A DNA stretch of 46,071 nucleotides from NCBI GenBank assembly GCA_026400835.1, contig JAPLOA010000110.1, forward strand, positions 1 through 46,071, given 5' to 3'. The DNA comes from Planctomycetales bacterium. GTDB lineage: Bacteria > Planctomycetota > Planctomycetia > Planctomycetales > Planctomycetaceae. Both the position numbers and the translations under genes were made by a program. Below are positions 1-9,200 of this stretch, piece after piece (the stretch's first letter is position 1; each line of letters starts with the position of its first letter). Below the pieces are notes generated by a model that searched no databases, had not been told where the DNA came from, and saw only the letters and a program-made list of their open reading frames with translations.

Positions 1-861
1 TGAAACCGGATCGTACACCGCACCGGGATTCGCCGCGAGAGCACTGTCTCTTGCAGCCGTGGCGGACGAGATCGCTGCAGCGCGTATTCCTGCAGCGCCC
101 GTCGGACCTGCACCAGTAGAAAGTTCAAAAGCAGTTGTTGCCGCGTTCTTCGCGGCCGTATACGTTGCCGTGGCCAATTGAGATGCGGTGTTGAACGTGA
201 CTTCGGCAGCGGCGGAACCGGAATCGAAAATTGCTTCGGCTGCGTCCATGGCCGTATTGAAAGTGGATGTCGCGGTCGCCGTCGCTTGAGTCAGCGTCGA
301 GTTCAGCCCTTCGAGCGCATCGTCATAGGCACCGTTGGCGGTTGTGATCGTGGTCGTCAAGGCCCCATTTGCGGCTTCAACGGACGAAGTGTAAGTGGAG
401 TTGAGTTGAGCCCCGGCGCCAGTCAGCGTTGCTGCATTCGCGGCGTCGGAATCCTGTTGGATTTGCTGGACACTCTGCATTCCCGTGTTGAACGCCGTTT
501 CTGCTCCCGATATTGATGTCTGCAACGTCGTTGTCGCACCTTCGATCGCGGAGCTCAGTGTTGCCTGCGTCTGAGCAGTCGACGTCTGAAATGTTGATTG
601 CAGTCCATTTGAGGCTGTTTGAGCGGTCGACAATGCTGTCGTGAATGCTTGTTGCGCGTTCGCTGCTGCCGTTTCTGCGTTGGCCGATTCCGTTGCGACA
701 TCGACCTGACTATTCGCACCAGTACCGTCAAGCAGTACGCGTTCCTCCAGTCGCTCCAAACCAGCCACATGCCCCCCCCTGGCTATTTTCCGACGGCGGT
801 GAGTCCGCGAGGTCCCGAAGCACTGCTTAACAAAACCCTCCAGCGAGACGAATGGTGGCAT
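1..861 (-). CDS. Ala/Thr-rich surface-type protein, N-terminal part (3' end outside window)
   Basis: The frame is open from an ATG at 861 to the window edge (287 codons, no stop), so the protein is truncated by the window. AGGAAA lies about 7 bases before the ATG, and an in-frame TGA lies further upstream at 894-892. The N-terminus is basic (HRRRK at residues 21-25), followed by LERLEERVLLDG at 35-46, the E-x-R-x-LL motif found near the start of many large planctomycete exported proteins. The rest is low-complexity Ala/Thr/Ser/Gln sequence with recurring FNT elements (FNTGM, FNTAM, FNTAS) and A-x-x-A spacing, suggesting an elongated helical or fibrous structure. No enzymatic domain is visible. 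A role as a surface or adhesin-like protein is inferred only from the motif and composition. Confidence 0.75.
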   Translation of the reverse strand, partial: MPPFVSLEGFVKQCFGTSRTHRRRKIARGGHVAGLERLEERVLLDGTGANSQVDVATESANAETAAANAQQAFTTALSTAQTASNGLQSTFQTSTAQTQATLSSAIEGATTTLQTSISGAETAFNTGMQSVQQIQQDSDAANAATLTGAGAQLNSTYTSSVEAANGALTTTITTANGAYDDALEGLNSTLTQATATATSTFNTAMDAAEAIFDSGSAAAEVTFNTASQLATATYTAAKNAATTAFELSTGAGPTGAAGIRAAAISSATAARDSALAANPGAVYDPVS

Positions 862-1226
862 CGGCGGCTTTCCTGAAATGAACTGGGGCTAGTCAAGGGT
901 GTATACACGCTGCGTGTTACGTGGCTTGCTCGCCCATAGTCAGTAGCGGGTGATCGACTGGGAAGTCTGATTCTGATGATTTTGCTGATGAAGCTGGTTA
1001 CTCTATCGCTCGCAGGCCGATGTTGAACTTCAGGGCTAACAGTCGTTGCAGGACGACCAGTGTGACGCTGATGGCAAATTCGGCGAACACTGCTTTGGCA
1101 AAGATCTCGCAAAACGAATCGCAGCCCTCCGGCTGTCTTCGGCGTTGCGCTGACTCATGATAAATTCCGCCAAAGTGCCATTCGTGCCTGACACCTGTTC
1201 CATGCTGGCTTTTTTTGGCGGATTCC
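862..1226. other. Intergenic region between divergent genes
   Basis: This 365-bp stretch separates the minus-strand surface protein from the plus-strand Rrf2 regulator, so it should hold both promoters. It contains the 10-bp palindrome GTGTATACAC at 899-908, about 40 bases upstream of the surface-protein start. At 1181-1195 a 15-mer (GGTGTCAGGCACGAA on the minus strand) recurs exactly at 21482-21496. The minus strand between about 998 and 1228 is open in two frames, but neither product matches a family I recognise, so I do not call a gene. Confidence 0.4.
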
Positions 1227-1664
1227 ATGTTTTCTCAGACTGTCGAGTATGCATTGCGAGCCGTCGTGCATCTGGCGATGAAATCTCCGCAACCGCAGAA
1301 GACCGCGGAGATCGCTGAAGCTACTCAGGTCCCACCTGCTTATCTGTCCAAGGTTCTGCAGGGCCTGAAGGAGAAAGGCGTCGTACGTCTGCAACGTGGA
1401 ATAGGCGGCGGCGTGGCGCTGGCTCATCAACCGGACCAGCTCACAATTCTGGATATCGTGAACGCTGTCGATCCGATCAAAAGGATTACGACCTGTCCCC
1501 TCGATCTTAAGTCTCACGGCACTCGACTCTGCGCACTGCATTTCCGAATGGATCAGGCGCTGATGTCGATGGAGACGGCGTTCCGGTCCACAACCCTGGC
1601 TGAACTGTTACAGGATGCCAATCCCAGCGTTCCGCTGTGTGATCAGATTGCGGCTAAGTCGTAG
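1227..1664 (+). CDS. Rrf2/BadM-family transcriptional regulator
   Basis: This 145-residue protein matches the Rrf2 family (IscR, NsrR, RirA, CymR) in length and pattern. It has an N-terminal winged helix beginning MFSQTVEYALRAVVHLA, a recognition segment around PPAYLSKVLQGLKEKG (36-51) and the wing RGIGGG (57-62). Many members sense redox state or nitric oxide through an Fe-S cluster held by three Cys spaced C-x5-C-x5-C. Here Cys90 and Cys102 are present, but the middle position is Ser96; His97 and His105 are nearby. The cluster may therefore be held differently or be absent. I prefer the ATG at 1227 over an in-frame TTG at 1215, because the family usually starts directly with this helix. Its 3' end overlaps the convergent response-regulator gene by 22 bp. 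No target operon is evident. Confidence 0.85.
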   Translation: MFSQTVEYALRAVVHLAMKSPQPQKTAEIAEATQVPPAYLSKVLQGLKEKGVVRLQRGIGGGVALAHQPDQLTILDIVNAVDPIKRITTCPLDLKSHGTRLCALHFRMDQALMSMETAFRSTTLAELLQDANPSVPLCDQIAAKS

Positions 1665-2047
1665 GCTGTTGTCAGCGCTGTGGCGACCGTTTCAACGAGC
1701 TGCCGTCGTGGAACCGGCTTCTTCAGAACGGAAAAAGCCTGAGCATCCTGGGCATCTCGACAGACGACTTCGCTGGTGTCCGACGTAATCAGGATACAGG
1801 GTCGAACAATATCCAGCCGCTTCATGGCTCGCAGCGTTTCGATCCCCGTCAATAACCGCATGTGCATGTCGAGCAGCACGATGTCGATCCGGCGGCTTTG
1901 TACGACTTCCAGGGCTTCTTCACCGGATTCCGCTTCATGAAGGACGAGAAACGGACGGTCTTCCAGGACTTCTCTGAGGACCGAGCGAAAGGACGGATTA
2001 TCGTCCGTAATCAGCAGCTGAAACTGTTTTTCGACCAGAGCAACCAT
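1643..2047 (-). CDS. Single-domain response regulator (CheY-like receiver)
   Basis: This 134-residue protein is a stand-alone receiver domain with no output domain. The acidic pocket is Asp15-Asp16, the phospho-acceptor is Asp60 in VLLDM, the switch Thr is Thr88 in ILITS, and the conserved Lys-Pro is Lys110-Pro111. It should be phosphorylated by a histidine kinase and act by protein contact or as a phosphorelay intermediate. No kinase gene is in the window, so the partner is unknown. AGGTT lies about 8 bases before the ATG. The gene may be translationally coupled to a possible 50-codon ORF ending 3 bases upstream. It converges on the Rrf2 gene with a 22-bp 3' overlap. Confidence 0.85.
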   Translation of the reverse strand: MVALVEKQFQLLITDDNPSFRSVLREVLEDRPFLVLHEAESGEEALEVVQSRRIDIVLLDMHMRLLTGIETLRAMKRLDIVRPCILITSDTSEVVCRDAQDAQAFSVLKKPVPRRQLVETVATALTTAYDLAAI

Positions 2048-2050
2048 GAT

Positions 2051-2203
2051 TCAAGTAACCTGAAACTGGGAGTACGTCTGCGAGATTGCATCCTGCAGCT
2101 TGAGACGAACAATTCCACCCGAGCCCGCACTATCCAAAGGATCGCCACTTTTTTCCAGTCTGAACTCCTGACGGACCGCCTTTTTTCCTGACTGCCGAAA
2201 CAC
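2051..2203 (-). CDS. Possible 50-residue ORF upstream of the response regulator
   Basis: A GTG at 2203 opens a 50-codon frame that ends at TGA 2053-2051, three bases before the response-regulator ATG at 2047. The predicted peptide starts MFRQSGKKAVRQEFRLEKSG and is basic, then Gln-rich. A purine-rich GCAGG stretch precedes the GTG. Codon choice looks like that of neighbouring genes. I recognise no homologue. It could be a real small protein, a leader peptide that couples translation, or chance. The close spacing to the regulator is the main argument in its favour. Confidence 0.3.
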   Translation of the reverse strand: MFRQSGKKAVRQEFRLEKSGDPLDSAGSGGIVRLKLQDAISQTYSQFQVT

Positions 2204-2223
2204 GGCCCTGCCTGCTGTCTATC

Positions 2224-2274
2224 CCCGTCGGCGGAGCGACGGGTGTACGGTACACCTGTCGCTCCGCCGACGGG
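2224..2274. terminator. Long perfect hairpin at the 3' end of the TPR peptidase gene
   Basis: A 17-bp perfect inverted repeat (2224-2240 with 2258-2274) encloses a second 7-bp perfect pair (GGTGTAC with GTACACC, 2242-2248 and 2250-2256). It begins one base beyond the TGA of the minus-strand TPR gene. There is no good U-tract, so termination may rely on stem strength, or the element may be a member of the dispersed palindrome set seen in this window. Confidence 0.6.
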
Positions 2275-2275
2275 A

Positions 2276-4837
2276 TCATTTCGCTGGCTCGGAAGCTGTC
2301 TCCTCCCGTTTCAGCTCCAACAACAGCGTGTGGGCGTCGCGGAATCTGGGGGCCTGCTCTAATGCCAGCAGAACATGACGGCGAGACTGGGCCGTATCGC
2401 TCTCTTTCAACATTCGAGCGATTCGATAATGCAGCCGCGGTGCGTCATCCGACTGCAGCTCCAAAAGGCTCGACAATTGAGCCACCGCAACTTCGTTCTG
2501 CTTCAGAGTTTCGGCGGCGGCCAACGTCTTCTGGATCGCGGCGATCTGGAACGGATCGATCCCAAAGATCATCTGGCCCTGCTCAACAACACGTTCCAAC
2601 TGCTTTGCTTCATGACAGAGATCATGCAATCGCATCGCAGCTTCCAAATCGTCGGCTGTCCGAGCCAGATGCTCTGCCAGGACCGCGGATTCCTGCTCGT
2701 TGTCACCTCGTTTCCGATAAACATCTGCCAGCAATCTTCGAGGGCCATTTGTACTGACGTCGCCGGGAACCTGTTCCACTAACTTCTTCAGGGCGATTTC
2801 TGCCTCATCCAGTTTGTTGTCCTGCAGAAGTAATGAAGCCTGAGTCATCAATCCTGAAAAGCTTGAAGGATGCGTTTCCAGAAACAATTTCACGCTTTCC
2901 AGATCCGTCGGCTTTGCTTCTGCAAACGCTTCCTTTGAAAAATCGACGCCCGCAGCCCAGCCTTTAGCCTGCTCGGTCAGAAAGCTTCGAAACGATGTCT
3001 CCAGGGCTTCTAAACCTCCCGTATGGCGATCGAGCGCGTCGTTGATCTGAACTCCCGTATTGAGATCGTTCAGTACGGCATTCAGAGCTGCCGGGCCGTG
3101 GGTCTGAACGATGTGTTCCACGACCATGGATGATTCGTAGTACGCGAAGTTCATGTCTTCGCCGCTCTTCGCCGTCAGGAACGCACTGCTGAGCTGGCTG
3201 ACAGGAGTAATCTTATCGCCCAGAATTCGATCGCGAAAATCGTGGTTCATGTGCTGGCCCCAGCGTATATCAGCTCGACGCTCTTCGAAGACCGAAATGC
3301 CTTCGCTCAGCCACCGGGGAATCTTATTGCCGGTCTTTTGCAGAGTAATCACGTGACAGAATTCATGCCACAAGACAGATTCCCAGCTCGTCGGATGATC
3401 GCGTCGTGAAGCCGGACTGTTGGCCGTTACAACCTTGCCGAAGCAAACTCCGAGAAACCCTGAGACATCCGGGATTCCGAACGTTCGCACCGCGAAATCG
3501 TCGGCCCGCGAATAAATCTCAACCATCACTGGCAGCTCTGGTTCGAACTCATAACGCGGCACCAATTCCTTCCAGGAATCTTCCAGCAGAGACAGTACTC
3601 TTTGGCCGTAAACAGCGGCTTCGTGCTTTTCCATACGTACCTGAAAATGTGGGCTGGTGAGTGTCGTGAAGCGGCCCAAACTATCCTTCAATTGCAACAG
3701 ATTGAAGAGCGTCGTGTCGTAACCATCCTTGTCGTGAGCCTGCTCCGCCAATTGCCAGCCTTCGGCTTCCTGCCCCAGTCGAAGCAGATCCTGAGCCAGT
3801 TGGACTCGGGCCGCATTAAATTCCGGATCCAGTTCCAGAGCACTCCGCTGTGCGGCCGCACCTTCGGTGAATCGGTACTTTTGGGACAACTTTCGGCCAA
3901 TCAAGTGGTCGACTTTGGGATTCACGGCAGAGAACTTTAATGCCTCGGCCCGACTTTGAGCGGCAGCGTCTGCGTTGTTGCGCAGCTGATGAATTACGGT
4001 CTGCAGCGCGTGGGCTTCGGGCAAATGTAGATTCACGGCCAACATCCGGCGAATGGTTTCTTCGGCTCCGGAGTAGTCTTCCGAATCGATCTGTCGCTCC
4101 GCCGCGCGCTGCATAGCGCCGACATGATGAGGATTCAGTTCGAGCGTTTTCTGAAGCAACTGGGCCGACTGCTCGCTGTCTGCTGAGCTGATCGCCTGCG
4201 ACAGCAGAAACTGAATGTCGGCGTTCGTTTCGAACTCCTTCGCGGCAGGCGTCATCAGTTCTGCAGCGAAAGCCACATCTCCTTTGTCGAGGGCCAGTCG
4301 TCCGGCTGCCAGAAATCCATCAGGTCGATTGGAGTAGTTCTTTCTGGCGCGTTCGAAGAAGCCTTCCTGAACGGCCTTTGCGTCGGCTCCAAGTGCGATC
4401 GCAACCCAGCCGATCGCGGCCAGATCGTCCGCGTCGGTGTATCTCCACGATGCCGTTGCAACCTGCTTTTCTACTTCCATCAAGGCGGCGGCCGCTTGTT
4501 CTTTTTTGCCGTTGGCCAGAGCACATTCATACTCCAGATGCCGCAGTCGAGCACTCCAGGCGTATCTTTCGATGCCAGCCATGACCGTTGCGAGTGCTTC
4601 AGGATACTTTCCGAGAGCCAGTTCGCTCTGAGCTTTGAGGATTGGCCATTCCTCGCCGTAGCTTTTCTCTTCAATCGCCTTTGTCGTCGCGGCGAGGCAT
4701 TCGGCATATTTTCCGGACGCCATCATGGCCTGGCAATCCGCGACCGTGTCGGCGGCAAAGGCGTCATTGGCACCAGGGCCAACACCGAAAATCATCACGG
4801 CTGCAGCTAGAAAACAACGTACCGAACGTGAGCCCAT
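2276..4837 (-). CDS. Secreted TPR-repeat gluzincin metallopeptidase (MA-like)
   Basis: This 853-residue protein has a signal peptide (hydrophobic residues 8-28, likely cut near AFAAD). Helical TPR-like repeats follow up to about residue 385, then a peptidase domain. HEFCH at 491-495 is a zinc-binding HExxH motif, and Glu512 in RWLSEG fits the third ligand of gluzincins. More TPR-like repeats occupy the C-terminal 250 residues. The pattern matches peptidase-MA-like proteins of planctomycetes, probably acting in the cell envelope; the substrate is unknown. The ATG at 4837 is preferred over an upstream in-frame start at 4948 because AAGGTG precedes it and the signal peptide follows directly. The longer start would also run through an inverted repeat. 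A strong hairpin follows the stop codon. Confidence 0.8.
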   Translation of the reverse strand: MGSRSVRCFLAAAVMIFGVGPGANDAFAADTVADCQAMMASGKYAECLAATTKAIEEKSYGEEWPILKAQSELALGKYPEALATVMAGIERYAWSARLRHLEYECALANGKKEQAAAALMEVEKQVATASWRYTDADDLAAIGWVAIALGADAKAVQEGFFERARKNYSNRPDGFLAAGRLALDKGDVAFAAELMTPAAKEFETNADIQFLLSQAISSADSEQSAQLLQKTLELNPHHVGAMQRAAERQIDSEDYSGAEETIRRMLAVNLHLPEAHALQTVIHQLRNNADAAAQSRAEALKFSAVNPKVDHLIGRKLSQKYRFTEGAAAQRSALELDPEFNAARVQLAQDLLRLGQEAEGWQLAEQAHDKDGYDTTLFNLLQLKDSLGRFTTLTSPHFQVRMEKHEAAVYGQRVLSLLEDSWKELVPRYEFEPELPVMVEIYSRADDFAVRTFGIPDVSGFLGVCFGKVVTANSPASRRDHPTSWESVLWHEFCHVITLQKTGNKIPRWLSEGISVFEERRADIRWGQHMNHDFRDRILGDKITPVSQLSSAFLTAKSGEDMNFAYYESSMVVEHIVQTHGPAALNAVLNDLNTGVQINDALDRHTGGLEALETSFRSFLTEQAKGWAAGVDFSKEAFAEAKPTDLESVKLFLETHPSSFSGLMTQASLLLQDNKLDEAEIALKKLVEQVPGDVSTNGPRRLLADVYRKRGDNEQESAVLAEHLARTADDLEAAMRLHDLCHEAKQLERVVEQGQMIFGIDPFQIAAIQKTLAAAETLKQNEVAVAQLSSLLELQSDDAPRLHYRIARMLKESDTAQSRRHVLLALEQAPRFRDAHTLLLELKREETASEPAK

Positions 4838-4896
4838 AAGGCACCTTATTCCCTTTTCGTTGAGTCTTGACCGGGTGGCTGAACTCTCGGCGATTC

Positions 4897-4961
4897 TCTT
4901 TGCGTCCTGGCGACTTTGCGTGACGAAAATCGTTTCACGCGAAGACACTAAGGCGCAAAGG
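4897..4961. repeat. Imperfect inverted repeat with CTTTGCGT elements
   Basis: CTTTGCGT-type arms at about 4897-4922 and 4935-4961 pair at roughly 19 of 26 positions around a short loop (CGAAAATCGTTT). The inner stem TTTGCGTGA/TCACGCGAA is strongest. It lies between two minus-strand genes, upstream of the TPR peptidase start. Words of the CTTTGCGTC type recur as intergenic repeats in many bacterial genomes, so this is probably a dispersed repeat and not an operator. Confidence 0.5.
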
Positions 4962-5083
4962 GAAAAAGAAACAGCCTTCGCGATACGCCGTGGCAGTTTG
5001 GCTCGCTACGCTTATACTCGCGAAAACTCTCCTCCTTCAAAACCAAATTCACCGAAACTTGTTGCCGGCGGATGATCCGGCGA

Positions 5084-6064
5084 TCAGCCCTCTCGCCGTT
5101 TCTCGGGAGTCTGCTGAATGTAACGCAGGAAGGCCGTTATTTCCTTAGGCAGTGGCGAATTGAATCGCAACATTTCGCAGGAGGTTGGGTGCACAAAAGC
5201 CAGCGTCGAAGCATGCAAAGCGAGACGTTTATGCGGCCACGGGATCTCTTTCCATAAGTGTGACCGATAACGCGAATCTCCCAGAACCGGGTGACCTTCC
5301 TCGGCAAAATGCACGCGGATTTGATTTCTTCGTCCGGTTTCCAATTGAACCGTGACGTGAGTTACCGCTGGTGATTGAGCCGTGCGAGGGTAATTGCGGA
5401 CGACCTGATAATGAGTAACGGCCAGTTCACCGTCTTCTTCATCTTCGGTTGAAAACCGATTCAGATTCTTTGATGTGGCCAAATACGTTCGGAACTCGCC
5501 CTGTTGTTTTACGACATGACCGGTCACGATCGCATCATACTGGCGTTCCGGTTTTCGCTGGGAAAACTGGGACTGCACAGCATCCGCCATTTCTTTCGTC
5601 TTTCCGAACACCAGCAGACCAGAAACGCCTCGATCCAGCCGATGCACCAGGAACGCGCCACGACCTCGTCCTTCGTGCCGAATGTGTTCGTTGACTCGAT
5701 AGATCAGTGTATGCGGCTCCCGGCCATCTGTGGGCACCGTCAACAGATCGGCCGATTTGTCGACGATGATGATCTCACGATCTTCATAGACGATCGTAAA
5801 TCCTCGGTGTCGTGTCACCTGAGGTCGACGTTTGGGTGAATAGCGTCGGTTTTCTTCAAAGCGGACTCGCACCTGGTCGCCCGCCGCCAGCTTTCTCCCT
5901 GGATCAATCTCCAGAGCGCCGTTGAGCATGACGCAATCGTGATCAAACAATCCCGTCACATGCGACCGAGATCCTCCGGCCAGTTCCTGCACACAGCGAT
6001 CGGCTCGCGCATCAATGAACGGCGAATCAGCTTCGAGTTGAAGTTCACGAATCAAAAACGGCAC
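5084..6064 (-). CDS. RluA-family pseudouridine synthase
   Basis: This 326-residue protein isomerises uridine to pseudouridine in rRNA or tRNA. An S4-like RNA-binding segment covers roughly residues 15-70. The RluA catalytic core follows, with FLVHRLDRGVSGLLVF; Asp144 in HRLD is the expected catalytic residue. The C-terminal motif LETGRRNQIRVHFA is also typical of RluA/RluC/RluD enzymes. The exact target site cannot be read from sequence. The start is a GTG at 6064 with only a weak ribosome site. The last codons run close to the inverted repeat upstream of the TPR gene, and the two genes share orientation across a gap of about 250 bp. Confidence 0.9.
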   Translation of the reverse strand: MPFLIRELQLEADSPFIDARADRCVQELAGGSRSHVTGLFDHDCVMLNGALEIDPGRKLAAGDQVRVRFEENRRYSPKRRPQVTRHRGFTIVYEDREIIIVDKSADLLTVPTDGREPHTLIYRVNEHIRHEGRGRGAFLVHRLDRGVSGLLVFGKTKEMADAVQSQFSQRKPERQYDAIVTGHVVKQQGEFRTYLATSKNLNRFSTEDEEDGELAVTHYQVVRNYPRTAQSPAVTHVTVQLETGRRNQIRVHFAEEGHPVLGDSRYRSHLWKEIPWPHKRLALHASTLAFVHPTSCEMLRFNSPLPKEITAFLRYIQQTPEKRREG

Positions 6065-6282
6065 GCAGAAACTTTCAGGGTAGTGTTTTCAAATCTTTCG
6101 CCTGCGTATCGTATGCGACGAATGTGCGAATCCTCCGGGTTTGCGGCCTGTTTACCACTGTTTTTAGGCTCTTTTGTTGCTCTTCCGAAGAATGCTCGTC
6201 TTGACCCGGGGAGCCTTTTTCCTGCATGATCAAACTTGGCCGGATCTGCGTCCCTGCTGAGTGTTCAGAAAGCCAATCCACC

Positions 6283-9200
6283 ATGAAGCCCAGACGACGA
6301 CGATCTCTGGCCAGAGCTCTACCCTGCTGGATTGCTTCAGCCAATGGGGCCTCTGCAGCCACGGAAACGCTCGAAGACCGATCGCTGCTTAGTAACCTGG
6401 CCATCGCTAACGCTTTTTTAGTCGATGGAAACAACAGCCGCATCAGCAACCCGTTGCTGGGTGAACAGGTGGAAATCCGCAGTCTTTACTCCACCAGCGG
6501 GCTTTCTGACTCGTCGTCCTATGCGATTCGGTTTATTGTCGATGGCATCGCGGTCGACAAAACCGACCTGACATTTGGCGCCGGGAGTGCCGTAGCGACC
6601 GAAAACTGGTTCGCCGACATGTTCCATGGTTATGCCGAAGCTGGCAGCCATTCTGTTCAGGTCATTCTGGATCCGTTCAATCAGGTCGCCGAAACCAACG
6701 AAGCTGATAACTCGCTGACATTCTCATACGCTCCCGTTCGAGCCACGAATCTGCCTCAGAGGCTGAGTCCCGTCGTTCAGGGAACTGCCGGTGTCGACTG
6801 GCGAGTGATGAACTTCGCTGATCTGGATCCCCGACCCGGCTTCCTGCGAGATCATCGCGGCGGCAAGTTTACTTACGATACTCCGACGTTTGGACACGAC
6901 GCACTCGACATCGGACTGGCCGATTTTTCTGCGGCTGATGAAGGGATGCCGGTTCTTGCCGCGGCCGATGGGATCGTAGAAGCCGTCAACGACGGAGCCT
7001 TTGACCGCAATAAGAGCTTTGCCTATCCAGAGCCACCCGCCAACTATGTCATCATCAATCTTGGTGACGGCTGGCGAGCCAAATACTGGCATCTGCGAAG
7101 AGATTCCGTTTCAGTGAAGGTCGGCGATTCCATTGCCGCCGGTGATTTTCTGGGCTGGACTGGCAGTTCAGGCTTTTCCACCGGACCCCATGTCCACTTT
7201 GAGCTGACTTACAAGAACCATCCGGTTGAAACGATGCTGGATCCTGCGACATTCTGGGTAACGCCGCCTCAATATCCGGCGGATTATCGCCACGTGATCA
7301 AATCGGGATTCTCCAGCGGTGTCCCGACCGCTTCCGAGTGGGCTGAACAACCTCAGGACATTCGCTCATTCAAGCCTGGCAACCGCCTTTCGTTCTGGGT
7401 GATTGCCGGAGCGATGATGCCGGGTGATACTCGTACCGTCCGCCTCCAGCGGGCCGATGGCAGTCTGTTTCTGGATCAAACGAGTAACCCGGGGAGTACT
7501 TTCTTTCAGGTTTCTCAATGGGCTTATACAGTCACTCTTCCCATGACCGACGTTCTGGGAACATGGACTGCGACATGGCTTCAGAATGGTATCGAGCTGA
7601 CTCGACAGACCTTCACGGTTTCGAACATCGGGGTTCCGGAACTCCGAGTTGAACTCAGCAGCGAACTCATCCCGTGCGGTCGATTTACGCCGATCGACTT
7701 CGGCAGTTCTGTGCCTGGCTCCGCCGGGCAGCTTCGAACTTTTGATATTCGCAACTTTGGCTCTGCGTTGCTTTCACTGAATTCAGTCACGGTACCGACC
7801 GGTTATGAAATCGTGAGTTATCCTGCGACTGTTCTGCAGCCCGGTCAGTCCACGACGTTGACGGTTCGCCTCTCAACCACGGCTCAAGGATACTTTGCTG
7901 GTGAATTGCGTTTAGCGACCAATGATCCTGATGAGTCGCTGTACCGTATCTGGCTGGAGGGAATAGTCGCACCAGCCGGCGTTGGCACATTGATTCCCGG
8001 GCTGTCGGTACGAAAAGCGGCCGAAGGATCGAAGTTCTTTGCGAATGTGCGTCGGACTGGAAATCTGACCTCGGCACTGACGGTTTCGCTGTTGGCTGAT
8101 AAGACGGAACTTATTGTACCGTCAACAGTTACGATCCCGACCGGAGCAACGTTCGTTAACTTTGAAGTCCAGGCCGTTCAGGATCTGACGACAGACGGTG
8201 AACAGCGAGTATCGTTGACGGCTTCTGCTGCCGGGCTGCGATCCGGAGAAAATGAAGTTCACATTCTGGATGCTGTTCCGGACATTCGAGTCCCCGCTTC
8301 ACCCAATATGATTGGTCCAACGAAAAGCGTTCTGAATAATCCTGTAACGGTCTCCTGGACGCCCGTTTCGAATGCCTCCAGCTACGATGTCCGTGTCGAT
8401 TTTCTGTCCGGAAAAAAGCCCAATTTGGTCCGATCAACGGTGACACTGACTTCTCTTTCACTCGGCGGATTTCGTGAACTGGGGCGTTATCGCGTCTTGG
8501 TGCGAGCGAACCTTAGCAGCGGTGGTTCGACCGCATTCAGCTCAGGTCATCTCATTCGAGTCGACAGTCCGATCGTGTTGAACCCGTTGGCTGAGGTTCA
8601 GCTGACTCCTCGTCCGGTGCTTTTCTGGAGCGAGGTACCGACGGCCGTTAGATACGAAGTCCAGATCGAGGACATCCTCCGGCTGAAATACTTCGTGGCC
8701 TCTTCCTACAGCAACAACTCAACCAGCCTGACATTTCCTAACCCTCTGCCGATGGGTATGTACGAAGTCAGAGTTCGCGCGATTGACGCCCTGAATGAGA
8801 AGACATCATGGTCACCAGCGGTTTCATTCACTGTGGTCCCTGTCCCGTCACCAAGCCTGACTCCGCTGTCGACTTTCTACAGGACTCCTGCCCTCAGATG
8901 GTCGCCAGTATCCGGTGCTCGAAGTTATGATGTTGTGCTTCGCGATCAGAAAACCGGTAAAACAATTTATCAGGCTTCTGAAGTGAGGTGGACTGTCTGG
9001 ACAACTCCGGCAAGTCTGCCCGTTGGAAATTACACTTGGCAGGTCCGTGCTTCTGCTGAGTATGACGTTCACAGTGCCTGGAGCACTGCTCGCAACCTAA
9101 CTATCGGTGGCCAGCCGCAAATGCTGACTCCCCTGAACACTGCTGGGGGACGTGTCACTTTTCGTTGGGATCCCGTGCAGTTCGCTGATCGTTATGAACT

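Noticed and set aside
998-1254. Two overlapping minus-strand frames of about 75 residues
   Set aside because: Neither has a clear ribosome site or family resemblance, they overlap each other, and they occupy a probable promoter region. A decayed gene or repeat is possible, but I cannot support a call.
4838-4948. 37-codon upstream extension of the TPR peptidase
   Set aside because: It would run through an inverted repeat and put a long polar stretch before the signal peptide, while the ATG at 4837 has a ribosome site.
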